NCBI RefSeq assembly: GCF_034670125.1
Contig: NZ_JAXMOC010000011.1
Coordinates: 7,959-71,958, forward strand
Length of the DNA stretch: 64,000 nucleotides
Direction of reading: 5' to 3'
Source: Maricaulis sp034670125
Lineage (GTDB): Bacteria; Pseudomonadota; Alphaproteobacteria; Caulobacterales; Maricaulaceae
Made by a program: the position numbers and the translations under genes. Below the pieces are notes generated by a model that did not search any database, was not told the origin of the DNA, and was given only the letters and a program-made list of their open reading frames with translations. The stretch's first letter is position 1. Every line of letters begins with the position of its first letter. Shown here one piece after another: positions 52,338 to 60,620 of the stretch.

Positions 52338-53138
52338 ATGCAATACGCAGTCGGAAAATCACCCATCTTCATTGGCGGCGCCCCGAGATCCGGCACCACC
52401 CTGCTGCGCGCCATGGTCAATGCCAGCCGCAATATCGTCTGCGGACCGGAGATGCGGGTCATTCCGGCCCTGTGTCATCTCGCCGAACAGATTGATGCCG
52501 GGCCGACGGACTCACTGGAACACTGCTATGGTCTCGACCGCGAGGCCTTGAACGCGCAATTCGCCCGCGCGATCGACCGGATGCTGGCACCGCTGCACGC
52601 CCGGACCGGGGCCCGGGTGGCGGAAAAAACGCCCGCCAACATCCTCCACTTCAATCGCCTGCGTCAGATCTTTCCCGACAGCCCGCTGATCGCCATCATC
52701 CGTGACGGGCGCGATGTGGTCGCCTCCCTTTTGTCCATGGACTGGACCGACGCGAAGTCCGGCCAGCCCATGGCAATCACCCGGGACGCTGAAGCGGCGG
52801 CTCGGCTGTGGTGCGCCAGCATCGAGGCCGGCTGGCGCATGCGGGCGGACCCGAACTATTTCGAACTTCGCTATGAAGCTCTCGTGGCAGACACAGCCGG
52901 CACCATCTCGGCATTGTTCGATGCGCTTGGTGAGGGTGATGACGCGAAGGCCCGTGCGCTGGACCATGCAACCGCATTCGACAACCGGCAGGGCATGGCG
53001 GAGTCCAGCGCCGACCGTGTCGCCGGTCCGGTCGACCGGCAGGCCATCGGTCGCTGGAAGACTGACCTTGCCCCCGCACAGATCGGGACCGTGATGCGCG
53101 TGGCCGGGCGACATCTTGAACAGCTCGGCTATGTCTGA
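52338..53138 (+). CDS. Sulfotransferase family protein 1
   Basis: A 266-residue protein with the PAPS 5'-phosphosulfate loop FIGGAPRSGTTLLRAM (residues ~11-26) and the 3'-phosphate region IIRDGRDVVASLLSMDW. These are the two hallmark motifs of the sulfotransferase P-loop superfamily. The acceptor is unknown; cytosolic bacterial members sulfate lipids, glycans or small molecules. It overlaps the second sulfotransferase gene by 8 bases and has an AT-rich promoter region upstream. Confidence 0.9.
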   Translation: MQYAVGKSPIFIGGAPRSGTTLLRAMVNASRNIVCGPEMRVIPALCHLAEQIDAGPTDSLEHCYGLDREALNAQFARAIDRMLAPLHARTGARVAEKTPANILHFNRLRQIFPDSPLIAIIRDGRDVVASLLSMDWTDAKSGQPMAITRDAEAAARLWCASIEAGWRMRADPNYFELRYEALVADTAGTISALFDALGEGDDAKARALDHATAFDNRQGMAESSADRVAGPVDRQAIGRWKTDLAPAQIGTVMRVAGRHLEQLGYV

Positions 53139-53976
53139 GGGCGATGTCGCAGGCGGCCCGGTTGACGGAGAGGGCCTCGTCTTTGCCGGCGGCTGTCCGC
53201 GTTCCGGTCTGACCCTGCTGCGTCGCCTGCTCGAGCCGCACCGCCATATCCACTGCGGGCCGGACACCGGCCTGCCGCCCTCGGTCGCCATGCAATGGCA
53301 GAATTTCGCCCGTGAACTGGGGCCATTGCACGCGCAGGATTTCGATCTGGGCGCAGAGGACATGCGGCGCACCATGGCCGATCTGCTGACCGGCATGATC
53401 GGTGCCCCGCTGGATCAACCGTCCATCAAGGTGCTGGTCGAAAAGACCTCCCTCAATGTGGTGGCCTTTGATCCACTGGGACGTCTTCTGCCAGAAGCCC
53501 GCTTCATCCACGTCGTGCGCGATGGCCGCGACGTCGCAAATTCCCTGCTCGCCCGCGACTGGCGCGACCCGCAGGGGTGCCCCTTCCCCCATGTCAGCAA
53601 CACGGGCGCAGCGCTGAAATACTGGACCGATCTGACCGGTATCGGCCTCGCCGCCGAACGCCGCCTCGCCGGTCGCATCATCCGGATCCGCTATGAAGAC
53701 CTGGCGACCCGGCCCAAGGCGACCATTACGGATCTGATGGCCTTCCTCGGCCTGAAATTCGAGCCGGCCCAGCTGCACTACGCGACGCGGAGCATCGAGC
53801 TGCACGGGCTGGAGCTGGACAGCCTGCCCCTGATCAACCAGCCCCTGACCCGCCGCCGGGTCGGCGCGGGCGCGGGACTGGACGGGCAGGTCACAGCGCC
53901 GACGCGGCAAAGGCTGGCCGAGCTGGGATACGGGGCGCCGACCGGCACCAAACGGCGAGGCATTGGCGCACGGTGA
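53131..53976 (+). CDS. Sulfotransferase family protein 2
   Basis: A 281-residue paralogue: VFAGGCPRSGLTLLRRLLEP holds the PAPS loop, and FIHVVRDGRDVANSLLARDW the second motif. Position-by-position similarity to the first is limited to these motifs and a region after them (IRYEDLATRPKATI). The ATG at 53131 overlaps the previous gene by 8 bases; the frame opens 5 codons earlier. Two non-identical sulfotransferases in tandem may act on two positions of one molecule. Confidence 0.88.
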   Translation: MSEGDVAGGPVDGEGLVFAGGCPRSGLTLLRRLLEPHRHIHCGPDTGLPPSVAMQWQNFARELGPLHAQDFDLGAEDMRRTMADLLTGMIGAPLDQPSIKVLVEKTSLNVVAFDPLGRLLPEARFIHVVRDGRDVANSLLARDWRDPQGCPFPHVSNTGAALKYWTDLTGIGLAAERRLAGRIIRIRYEDLATRPKATITDLMAFLGLKFEPAQLHYATRSIELHGLELDSLPLINQPLTRRRVGAGAGLDGQVTAPTRQRLAELGYGAPTGTKRRGIGAR

Positions 53977-54051
53977 TCGGGAAGGCTCGGGACGCAGACT
54001 GCGACCACAACGCCGCTTGCCGCCAATCCGGGCGCGGGACAGAGTGCCGGC

Positions 54052-54771
54052 ATGCTGGTCTATCTGTTCACCGCCGCCCTGTTCACGCTGATCTTCACCC
54101 GCGAGGTCATCGCGCCGGCGTCCGGCGCGTCCTGTGACAAGCGCTGGCGGATTTTCGCGGGCAGCCTCAACCTCGCCAACCTGGCTGTCGTCCTCGCCGC
54201 CGGCTGGTTGTTCAGTGGCTGGATCGGACGACATGCGCTCCTGCCCCTGCCCGACAGCGTCCCGGTACTGGTCCAGAGCCTGATTGTCTTCCTCGCCGCC
54301 AGCCTGCTGGCCTATGGCTGGCACCGGCTGACCCATGCCTCCGACACGCTCTGGCGCTGTGTTCACCAGCTCCATCACAGCCCGTCACGGATCGAGGCGC
54401 TGACGGCCTTCTACGTCCACCCGATCGACAGCTTCCTCGCCACCCTGCTCAACGCGGTGGTGGCGTATTGGGTATTCAGCGCCAGCCCGCTCACAGCCGC
54501 CCTCGTGCTTGCCTATGTCTCGATCTTCAACCTGATCGCCCACGCCGACCAAACAACGCCCTGGTGGCTCGGCTTTTTCCTGCAGCGCCCGGAAATGCAC
54601 CGCCTCCACCATGAGCGAAACAGCCACCGCTCGAATTACGGTCTGCCGCTGTGGGACATGGTGTTTGGAACCTGGCGCAATCCGCGCCTAGGCACTGTGG
54701 AATGCGGCTTTGCGGCCGACCGCGAGTTCAAGGTGCGCGAGATGTTGCTGATGAAGGATGTGGGGGGATGA
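54052..54771 (+). CDS. Fatty acid hydroxylase / sterol desaturase family protein
   Basis: A 239-residue membrane diiron oxygenase with the three histidine clusters HRLTH, HQLHH and, near the end, HRLHHERNSHR. The segment FLQRPEMHRLHHERNSHRSN closely parallels FLQRPESHSHHHERGVHDKN in the fusion protein at 5916, so the two are paralogues. It ends after REMLLMKDVGG, with no methyltransferase part. It probably hydroxylates a lipid. It lies 75 bases after the sulfotransferases, in the same direction. Confidence 0.9.
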   Translation: MLVYLFTAALFTLIFTREVIAPASGASCDKRWRIFAGSLNLANLAVVLAAGWLFSGWIGRHALLPLPDSVPVLVQSLIVFLAASLLAYGWHRLTHASDTLWRCVHQLHHSPSRIEALTAFYVHPIDSFLATLLNAVVAYWVFSASPLTAALVLAYVSIFNLIAHADQTTPWWLGFFLQRPEMHRLHHERNSHRSNYGLPLWDMVFGTWRNPRLGTVECGFAADREFKVREMLLMKDVGG

Positions 54772-54780
54772 GTGTGCCGA

Positions 54781-55320
54781 CTACTCCGCGGCCACGGGCT
54801 GCGGCTTTCGGATGCCGATGAAGCGGTCGCCCAGACGCGCCGCCATTTTGTCCGCGAGGCGTGAGGTTCTTGTCGCCTTGCCGATCACGCGTGTTCGTCC
54901 TTGGGCATCGGTGACCCACACGCGCATGAATATCTCGGAGATGCCCGCCTGCCGGATATCGTTCCAGGCCAGCTGGATGTCCGCGCCGGGCCATCGCCGC
55001 GCCGCGAGGATGTCATCCGACCACCGGATCTCTGATCGGGTCAGATAGAGCAGAGCGCCCGTCAGCAAAAAGCCCAGTGCCAGAATGGCAAGGCCCGCAG
55101 CGAACCCCTCCTGGCTCTTCACCCCAGCCGGACCAATGACAACATTGAGGAGGACGCTATTGAGCAACAAAAAGCCCACCGAAACCAGGATCGGGAAAGC
55201 TTCGACGAACCGATACCCCGGATGGCGGCGGCTCCGGTCTGCCCGATGCCGCCCGTACAGGCCGGCATACAAGCCGCAGACCAGGATCATCACCGTCAAA
55301 TAGCTGGCCAGTTCAACCAT
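54781..55320 (-). CDS. Membrane protein with a PH-like C-terminal domain, unknown function
   Basis: A 179-residue protein with three hydrophobic helices (~2-22, ~42-64, ~76-95) then a soluble domain (~100-165) whose alternation of strands and WNDIRQAGI-like element resembles bacterial PH domains. The ATG at 55320 is weakly supported; an open frame continues upstream. No catalytic residues are seen. It converges with the hydroxylase gene. Confidence 0.55.
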   Translation of the reverse strand: MVELASYLTVMILVCGLYAGLYGRHRADRSRRHPGYRFVEAFPILVSVGFLLLNSVLLNVVIGPAGVKSQEGFAAGLAILALGFLLTGALLYLTRSEIRWSDDILAARRWPGADIQLAWNDIRQAGISEIFMRVWVTDAQGRTRVIGKATRTSRLADKMAARLGDRFIGIRKPQPVAAE

Positions 55321-55420
55321 CACCCGGCACCCCGTTCCTTGCGACACCCGGATTGAACATCCAACGGGCAGAGGTGGACAGCAACCCAAAAGTCACGAAG
55401 CCGCGGCCGGCGCAGCGATC

Positions 55421-55450
55421 TCCAATAATCGCTTGTCAGCCAGCGGGCCG
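55421..55450. repeat. 30-bp dispersed intergenic repeat, copy B
   Basis: Matches 7591-7620 at 25 of 30 positions (shared TTGTCAGCCAGC). It sits in the 199-base gap between the membrane protein at 54781 and the DUF2442 gene. No other complete copy was seen; a partial CAGCGATCCATAA occurs near 63288. Confidence 0.35.
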
Positions 55451-55519
55451 GAATCGGCGAACTCCCGGCGAGCGGTTTATGGTGGGGCATGCGCGATTGC
55501 GCATGCGGGTCTAGCTGCG

Positions 55520-55804
55520 TCAGCCCACGCTTCGCGTGACGTCCAGTTCACCGCTCGCCTGCAAGCGGTCATAGAGCGCCCAGGGCGCCAGATCGAAACC
55601 GTTCGGCCAGGTTGGCGCCCCTTCCTCCAGGAAGACGCGCGCGAAATAGGACGGATCGGACAGAGGCGCGGTCAGGGCCGTCGCTGTCTCGATCTCACGC
55701 GACAGGTCGATCTCGCCGCGTGCGCCATCGGAGAAGATGAGTGCCAGACGGGTCGCACCAGCGACCTCGACAGATCGGATTGTCACCAACGGCCTACTCA
55801 TCAT
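55520..55804 (-). CDS. DUF2442 domain protein
   Basis: A 94-residue protein with the DUF2442 pattern: LALIFSDGARGEIDLSREI, then PLSDPSYFARVFLEEG, and the family motif WPNGFDLAPWALYDRL. It overlaps the DUF4160 gene by 11 bases. DUF2442 and DUF4160 genes are often found next to each other; some authors treat such pairs as toxin-antitoxin-like, but no biochemical role is settled. Two adjacent ATGs (55804, 55801) could start it. Confidence 0.85.
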   Translation of the reverse strand: MMSRPLVTIRSVEVAGATRLALIFSDGARGEIDLSREIETATALTAPLSDPSYFARVFLEEGAPTWPNGFDLAPWALYDRLQASGELDVTRSVG

Positions 55805-56060
55805 CCAGTCCCGGAATGCGCTCCAAGGGCTCCAGCGTTTCACAGCGGTCCCAATTCAAAAGAATACGCGAGCGATGGATCATGATCCACTCCTGAACCA
55901 GTCGCAGCGCGCGCGACGCCAAGCTGCCGCGCAACACCTTGCCAGTCTCGATGGAGATCAGGGCCGTCTGTCCCTGATAGGCCGCATGTATGTGCGGCGG
56001 CGGATGATCGCCAAAGTACATCCGGATCGTGATGCCGAAGAAGACGGAGACGATAGGCAT
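55794..56060 (-). CDS. DUF4160 domain protein
   Basis: An 88-residue protein with the DUF4160 core: FGITIRMYFGDHPPPHIHA (the HxPPHxH-like motif) and the following SIETGKVLRGSLASRAL. The His-Pro-Pro-His-Ile-His cluster could bind metal. It lies upstream of and overlaps DUF2442, a common pair. A stand-alone stress or defence role is possible but unproven. Confidence 0.88.
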   Translation of the reverse strand: MPIVSVFFGITIRMYFGDHPPPHIHAAYQGQTALISIETGKVLRGSLASRALRLVQEWIMIHRSRILLNWDRCETLEPLERIPGLDDE

Positions 56061-56084
56061 GCCAAAGGCTAGCCCGTGACGCCC

Positions 56085-57401
56085 TCAGCCGTCTGTGCGC
56101 TCCATCACGCAGATATAGAACCCGTCCGTATCGGTCCGGCCCGGCGAGAGCTGGAGGGCGCCATGTTCGGCGATGCAGGGCTCAAGCACTGCTTCGGCGC
56201 CTTCTCCCAGTCCACCGGACTGGATCAGCGCGTCCATCACCGGCACCGGCTTGAAGCCCTCGACCTTGTCGAGGAAGGCATTGACCCGGTCGCCGTTTTC
56301 TTCCGGCAGGACCGAGCAGGTGATGTAGACAAGGCGGCCGCCCGGCTTCACATAGCGATGAGCGCGCTCCAGCACGATGTCCTGCTCTTTCATGCGACGC
56401 TCGAGGGCGGCGGGCTTGAGACGCCATTTGGCGTCCGGACGACGGCGCCAGGTGCCGGTTCCGGTGCAGGGCGCGTCGCAGAAGACGACATCCATCTTCT
56501 CAACAAATTCGCCCAAGGCCTTGTCTTCACTGTCGTCATGGACCTGAACATTGCGCACATCAGCGCGCTTGAGGCGCGGCCAGATGGCGCGCAGGCGGCG
56601 CCAGTCAATATCCCAGGCGTGGACCTGTCCGGTGTTATGCAGAAGGGCCGACAGGGCCAGCGTCTTGCCACCGGCCCCGGCACAATAGTCCAGGATCTGC
56701 TCGCCGGCACGGGCGCCCGAGGCCAGGGCGGCCAGCTGGGAGCCGATATCCTGCACCTCGACCCAGCCCTTGCCATAGGCGGGAATGCTCTCGGCAGCGG
56801 CTGACTTGCCGCGCGGGTCACGCTGCGGGATCCGAATACCCGAGCGCACCAAGGGGCTATTTTCAGCCGCTTTCAGTTTTGACGATACCTCTTTGAAAGC
56901 ACGGTCGAAATCGACTTTGGCTTCATTCACCCTGAGATCAACCGGTGCCCGCGATGAGAGCTTGCGACCCTCTTCGGCGGCGGCCTCGCCAAAGGCCCGG
57001 ACCAGGCTCTTTTCCAGCCATTCCGGTACATCGCCGCGAATGTGCAGCGGCGCATCGGAAATGTCCCGGGCAAGGCCTTCGCGCTCGGCCTCGGTGAGGG
57101 CTTCAGGCGCGTGGTCATCGCCCTCGAACATGGCGTCGATGGCATCGGCCTCGACACCCCAGACCCGCCCGACCGTACCGATGGCCAGCGTGCGAGGCGC
57201 ATCGCCGTCCATCGCGTAGGCGGTCGAGGACTGGTGACGCAGCGCGTCGAGCACCAGCCCGCCGATCCAGGCGCGATCGCCCGAGCCGGCAAAGCGGTGC
57301 GCCTTGCCCCAATCGCGCACGGCGTCCTTCACGGGCTGGTGCTGGGTCTGGAGGGTCTCGAGAATCTCGATGGCCGCGGCTATGCGTGCGCCGTCTCTCA
57401 T
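56085..57401 (-). CDS. RsmB/NOP family rRNA (cytosine-C5) methyltransferase
   Basis: A 438-residue SAM-dependent RNA methyltransferase. The C-terminal domain has motif I DYCAGAGGKTLALSALL, motif IV DAPCTGTGTWRRRPD (Pro-Cys) and the catalytic TCS of YITCSVLPEENG. The N-terminal part is helical (NusB-like or family-specific), with the linker DLRVNEAKVDF. The family methylates cytosines in rRNA or tRNA; the exact site is unknown. The ATG at 57401 is chosen; the frame is open upstream but that part is not conserved. Confidence 0.88.
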   Translation of the reverse strand: MRDGARIAAAIEILETLQTQHQPVKDAVRDWGKAHRFAGSGDRAWIGGLVLDALRHQSSTAYAMDGDAPRTLAIGTVGRVWGVEADAIDAMFEGDDHAPEALTEAEREGLARDISDAPLHIRGDVPEWLEKSLVRAFGEAAAEEGRKLSSRAPVDLRVNEAKVDFDRAFKEVSSKLKAAENSPLVRSGIRIPQRDPRGKSAAAESIPAYGKGWVEVQDIGSQLAALASGARAGEQILDYCAGAGGKTLALSALLHNTGQVHAWDIDWRRLRAIWPRLKRADVRNVQVHDDSEDKALGEFVEKMDVVFCDAPCTGTGTWRRRPDAKWRLKPAALERRMKEQDIVLERAHRYVKPGGRLVYITCSVLPEENGDRVNAFLDKVEGFKPVPVMDALIQSGGLGEGAEAVLEPCIAEHGALQLSPGRTDTDGFYICVMERTDG

Positions 57402-57444
57402 GTCGGATATCCGTCTTGCAGGGGCGCACAAGGGCGCGAATGGA

Positions 57445-57792
57445 TCAGGGTCTGGCGCCGGTATAGCACGCCGCCAGCTGGGCGCAGATGAGCCGCGGGC
57501 TGGTGTAGATGCGACGCCCCTGAATGACAGCCTCCGGCTCGACATGGGCCATCGTGTCATCGGCCAGCACGAGGGTCGGGGCATTCTGGTTGTCGGCGTC
57601 AAGCAGGTCGACAATCGGTGCCCGCGGGCGGGCATGATCGACGCGCACCACCGTCAGGGCTTCAAGCCAGTGCGGATTGACCTTCAGCGCGCCTTCCATC
57701 GTGCAGCAATCAATGCACAGGCGCAGACCGCCCTCACCGTCATCCCAGGCACCGGTCAAGAGAAAGAGGACATCCTTGCCGGTCTCGATCAT
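57445..57792 (-). CDS. DUF3088 family protein
   Basis: A 115-residue protein with the DUF3088 pattern: KDVLFLLTGAWDD, CIDCCTMEGALKVNPHWLEA and NAPTLVLADD. The Cys-Ile-Asp-Cys-Cys pair gives it a thioredoxin-like look, but enzymatic function is unknown. AGGAG precedes the ATG at 57792; ATGs at 57810 and 57807 overlap the MAPEG stop and are alternatives. It is cotranscribed with the MAPEG gene. Confidence 0.8.
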   Translation of the reverse strand: MIETGKDVLFLLTGAWDDGEGGLRLCIDCCTMEGALKVNPHWLEALTVVRVDHARPRAPIVDLLDADNQNAPTLVLADDTMAHVEPEAVIQGRRIYTSPRLICAQLAACYTGARP

Positions 57793-57806
57793 CGGCTGCT
57801 CCTGCA

Positions 57807-58223
57807 TCATCGGGTGACTATCTCGATGGCGAGCGTGATCCAGAATGCCAGCAGGGTGACGACGCCCGCCGCGAAGGCATAGAAGCGCCAGCGCAGATGA
57901 TTGCTGGTCGTGTGAATGAAGGCATGGACGATGCGCAAACCCGCCCAGACCCAGGCCAGCGCCAGAAGGATCGGCCCACCGACCCCCAGCATGATCGCCA
58001 GGACCACGCCGACGTAGAACAGGATCGGCGTTTCCAACTGGTTGTGGAACGCATTGGAGACCTGCTGGACCTTTTTCGGCCACGCCATTTGACCGAGCAT
58101 GATATCAGCCGGTTTGACCTTGCCGGCGGCAATCGAGCCCGTGCGCAGGAAGGCGGTGGCGAACAACAGCACGAAGGTCAAGGCGACTTGTACCAGCAGC
58201 GGATGGATCAAAGCATCAGACAT
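57807..58223 (-). CDS. MAPEG family membrane protein
   Basis: A 138-residue protein with four helices (~7-25, ~65-85, ~85-105, ~115-135). The MAPEG core is NAFHNQLETPILFYVGVVLA and WAGLRIVHAFIHTTSN. The family includes microsomal glutathione transferases and eicosanoid enzymes; bacterial members are mostly uncharacterised. It lies just upstream of the DUF3088 gene. Confidence 0.85.
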   Translation of the reverse strand: MSDALIHPLLVQVALTFVLLFATAFLRTGSIAAGKVKPADIMLGQMAWPKKVQQVSNAFHNQLETPILFYVGVVLAIMLGVGGPILLALAWVWAGLRIVHAFIHTTSNHLRWRFYAFAAGVVTLLAFWITLAIEIVTR

Positions 58224-58343
58224 CAGGCTTCTCCTTGAAAAGAATGGATGGAAGCGGGGTAGCCACCCCGCCGCCGCCCGGCAATCACTGCCCGGGCATG
58301 GCCTCCATGCGAAGATGGCGGCTTGCCCTGACCGTTTGGATGA

Positions 58344-59813
58344 TCAGCTGGTAGTCGGATAATTCGGCGCTTCGCGGGTGATCTTGACGTCGTGGACATG
58401 GCTCTCGCGCAGACCGGCATTGGTGATGCGCACGAATTGCGCCCGCTCGTGCAGGTCGGCAATCGTCTTGGAACCGGTATAGCCCATCGCCGCGCGCAGT
58501 CCGCCGACCATCTGGTGCAGAATCGGTCCGACCGGGCCCTTGTAGGGCACCTGGCCTTCAATCCCCTCGGGCACCAGCTTCATGCGCTCTGTGTCCTTCT
58601 GGAAATAGCGGTCGGCAGACCCCGCCGCCATGGCACCCAGCGACCCCATGCCGCGATAGGATTTGTAGGAACGACCCTGGTAGAGAAAGACCTCGCCCGG
58701 CGCTTCTTCCGTACCGGCCAGAAGCGAGCCGACCATCACGCAATGTGCCCCGGCCGCGATCGCCTTGGCCATGTCACCGGAAAACTTGATACCGCCATCG
58801 GCGATGATGCAGGCATCGGTTCCTTCAGCGGCGCGGCGCGCATCCATGATGGCGGTCAGCTGCGGCACGCCGACACCGGCGACGATGCGGGTGGTGCAGA
58901 TAGAGCCCGGCCCGATACCCACCTTGACGCAATCCGCGCCCGCCTCGATCAGCGCCTTGGCGCCGTCATAAGTGGCGACATTGCCAGCCACGACGCGGGC
59001 CAGGCTGGAGGATTTCTTGACCCGGGTGACCTGGTCGAGAACCGACTGGCTCTGGCCGTGGGCCGTATCGATCACGATCACGTCGACACCGGCATCGATC
59101 AACGCCTCGGCGCGTTCAAAGCCACTATCACCGACCGTGGTCGCGGCGGCGCAGCGCAGCGCGCCCTGGGCGTCCTTGGCCGCATTGGGGAAGGCTTGCG
59201 CCTTTTCCATGTCCTTGACCGTGATCAGGCCGATACAGCGCCCCTCATCATCAACGACCAGCAGACGCTCGATCCGGTGCTTGTGCAGCTTGGCGCGGGC
59301 TTCATCCTGGGACGCGCCGACCTTCACCGTGACCACGTCGCGGGTCATCAGATTGCCGACCTTCTCATTGGGATCATCGGCAAAACGGACATCGCGATTG
59401 GTGATGATACCGACCAGCTTGCCCGGACGCGACGGCGTGGCGCCCTCGACGACGGGAATGCCGGAGATGCGGTGCTGGGCGATCAGGGCGCGCAGATCGG
59501 CGAGGGTCGCCTCCGGCGAGATCGTCACCGGATTGACCACCATGCCGCTCTCATAACGCTTCACCCGCCGCACTTCCTCGGCCTGCTCGGCGATGGTGAG
59601 ATTGCGGTGGATGACGGCGAGACCGCCGGCCTGTGCCATGGCGATCGCCATGCCGCTCTCGGACACGGTATCCATGGCCGCGGCGAGCATGGGAATCTTC
59701 AGCGAAACATCGCTGGCCACGCGCGTTGCGACATTGGCATCGGCGGGAAGAACTTCGGACGGGCCCGGTTGCAAGAGCACATCATCGAAGGTGAGACCTT
59801 CACGAATCTCCAT
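58344..59813 (-). CDS. guaB: IMP dehydrogenase
   Basis: GuaB oxidises IMP to XMP, the rate-limiting step to GMP. The 489-residue product has the barrel start GLTFDDVLLQP, two CBS domains inserted (~95-205), and the active-site loop with C306 (GIGPGSICTTR). The C-terminal flap and RITNAGLRESH are intact. The ATG at 59813 has GGAGTCTCCC upstream; the frame continues into the palindromic region without a better start. Works with guaA and purF. Confidence 0.97.
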   Translation of the reverse strand: MEIREGLTFDDVLLQPGPSEVLPADANVATRVASDVSLKIPMLAAAMDTVSESGMAIAMAQAGGLAVIHRNLTIAEQAEEVRRVKRYESGMVVNPVTISPEATLADLRALIAQHRISGIPVVEGATPSRPGKLVGIITNRDVRFADDPNEKVGNLMTRDVVTVKVGASQDEARAKLHKHRIERLLVVDDEGRCIGLITVKDMEKAQAFPNAAKDAQGALRCAAATTVGDSGFERAEALIDAGVDVIVIDTAHGQSQSVLDQVTRVKKSSSLARVVAGNVATYDGAKALIEAGADCVKVGIGPGSICTTRIVAGVGVPQLTAIMDARRAAEGTDACIIADGGIKFSGDMAKAIAAGAHCVMVGSLLAGTEEAPGEVFLYQGRSYKSYRGMGSLGAMAAGSADRYFQKDTERMKLVPEGIEGQVPYKGPVGPILHQMVGGLRAAMGYTGSKTIADLHERAQFVRITNAGLRESHVHDVKITREAPNYPTTS

Positions 59814-59940
59814 GGGAGACTCCTCATTGCTGCTTGCGGCGCGGCAATAAGCCGGATTCGAGCGCGTGGCAAGGGAGGGATGCGGACGGTCGCTGAATTG
59901 TCGTGGTTGGGGGGAAGTTGGGCGCCCCATTTCCGCGAGT

Positions 59941-60048
59941 TTGTCATCCCCGCGGGATGTCCGGCGCAGGCCGGACGCACGGCGGGGACCAACATCGAGG
60001 TCCCGGACTTGCGCCCGGCCTGCGCCGGGCGTCCATCCGGGATGACAA
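59941..60048. repeat. REP-like palindromic element
   Basis: A 108-base imperfect inverted repeat in the 387-base gap before the ExbD gene. Outer arms are TTGTCATCCC (59941-59950) and GGGATGACAA (60039-60048). Two inner hairpins are GTCCGGC-GCAG-GCCGGAC (59959-59976) and GCCCGGC-CTGC-GCCGGGC (60013-60030). This GTCATCCC-type palindrome is common between genes in alphaproteobacteria. The rest of the gap shows no gene. Confidence 0.7.
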
Positions 60049-60200
60049 TCAGCAGGATTGAGGCATTCCCCACAATCTCCCCGCCCCAATTCCGCCCGCA
60101 AATGACCTTGCCGCCTCCCCGCTCTCGCCTCGCCCGAGCGCTGGACTGACAAGGCGCCGGGTGAGGCTGGCGCGTTCCATCGGCCAATGGGGAGGCCCAC

Positions 60201-60617
60201 ATGCGTAACCGTTTTCGCAAGCGCGACGATCAGGCGGAGGTCAACATGACCCCGATGCTGGATATCGTCTTCATCCTGCTCATCTTCTTCATCGTCACCG
60301 CCACTTTCCTGTCAGAGGAGGGTGTGGACATGCGACCGCCACCGGCGTGTCAGGACGCGGGATGCGAGACGCCGAACCGGCCCGTGATCCTGATCCAGGT
60401 CGACGGCGACAACCAGATCTTCATCAATCAGGACCCGACCGACATCGAACGGGTTCTGGCCTCCGTCAATCGGCACAGGGCCGAAAATCCTGACAGCGCT
60501 GTCCTGCTGGAAGTTCATGACGAGAGCGACCACGGCGTGGTGGTCCGGATCTGGGATGATATGGGCGCCAATGGCGTGCCGGTCTCGATCCAGCGGACCG
60601 AAGGGGACGGGGCCTAG
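60201..60617 (+). CDS. ExbD/TolR family protein (orphan)
   Basis: A 138-residue protein with one N-terminal membrane helix containing the key aspartate D21 (NMTPMLDIVFILLIFFIV), and a periplasmic domain with the VILIQVDGDNQIFINQ strand. ExbD/TolR partners ExbB/TolQ to use proton flow for outer-membrane work. No exbB or tolQ gene is next to it, which is unusual. A variant pair of cysteines (CQDAGCETP) lies after the helix. Confidence 0.85.
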   Translation: MRNRFRKRDDQAEVNMTPMLDIVFILLIFFIVTATFLSEEGVDMRPPPACQDAGCETPNRPVILIQVDGDNQIFINQDPTDIERVLASVNRHRAENPDSAVLLEVHDESDHGVVVRIWDDMGANGVPVSIQRTEGDGA

Positions 60618-60620
60618 CCC

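Noticed and set aside
58392..60149. Long plus-strand open frame of ~585 codons
   Set aside because: Antisense to guaB; its protein is low-complexity and has no recognisable domain.
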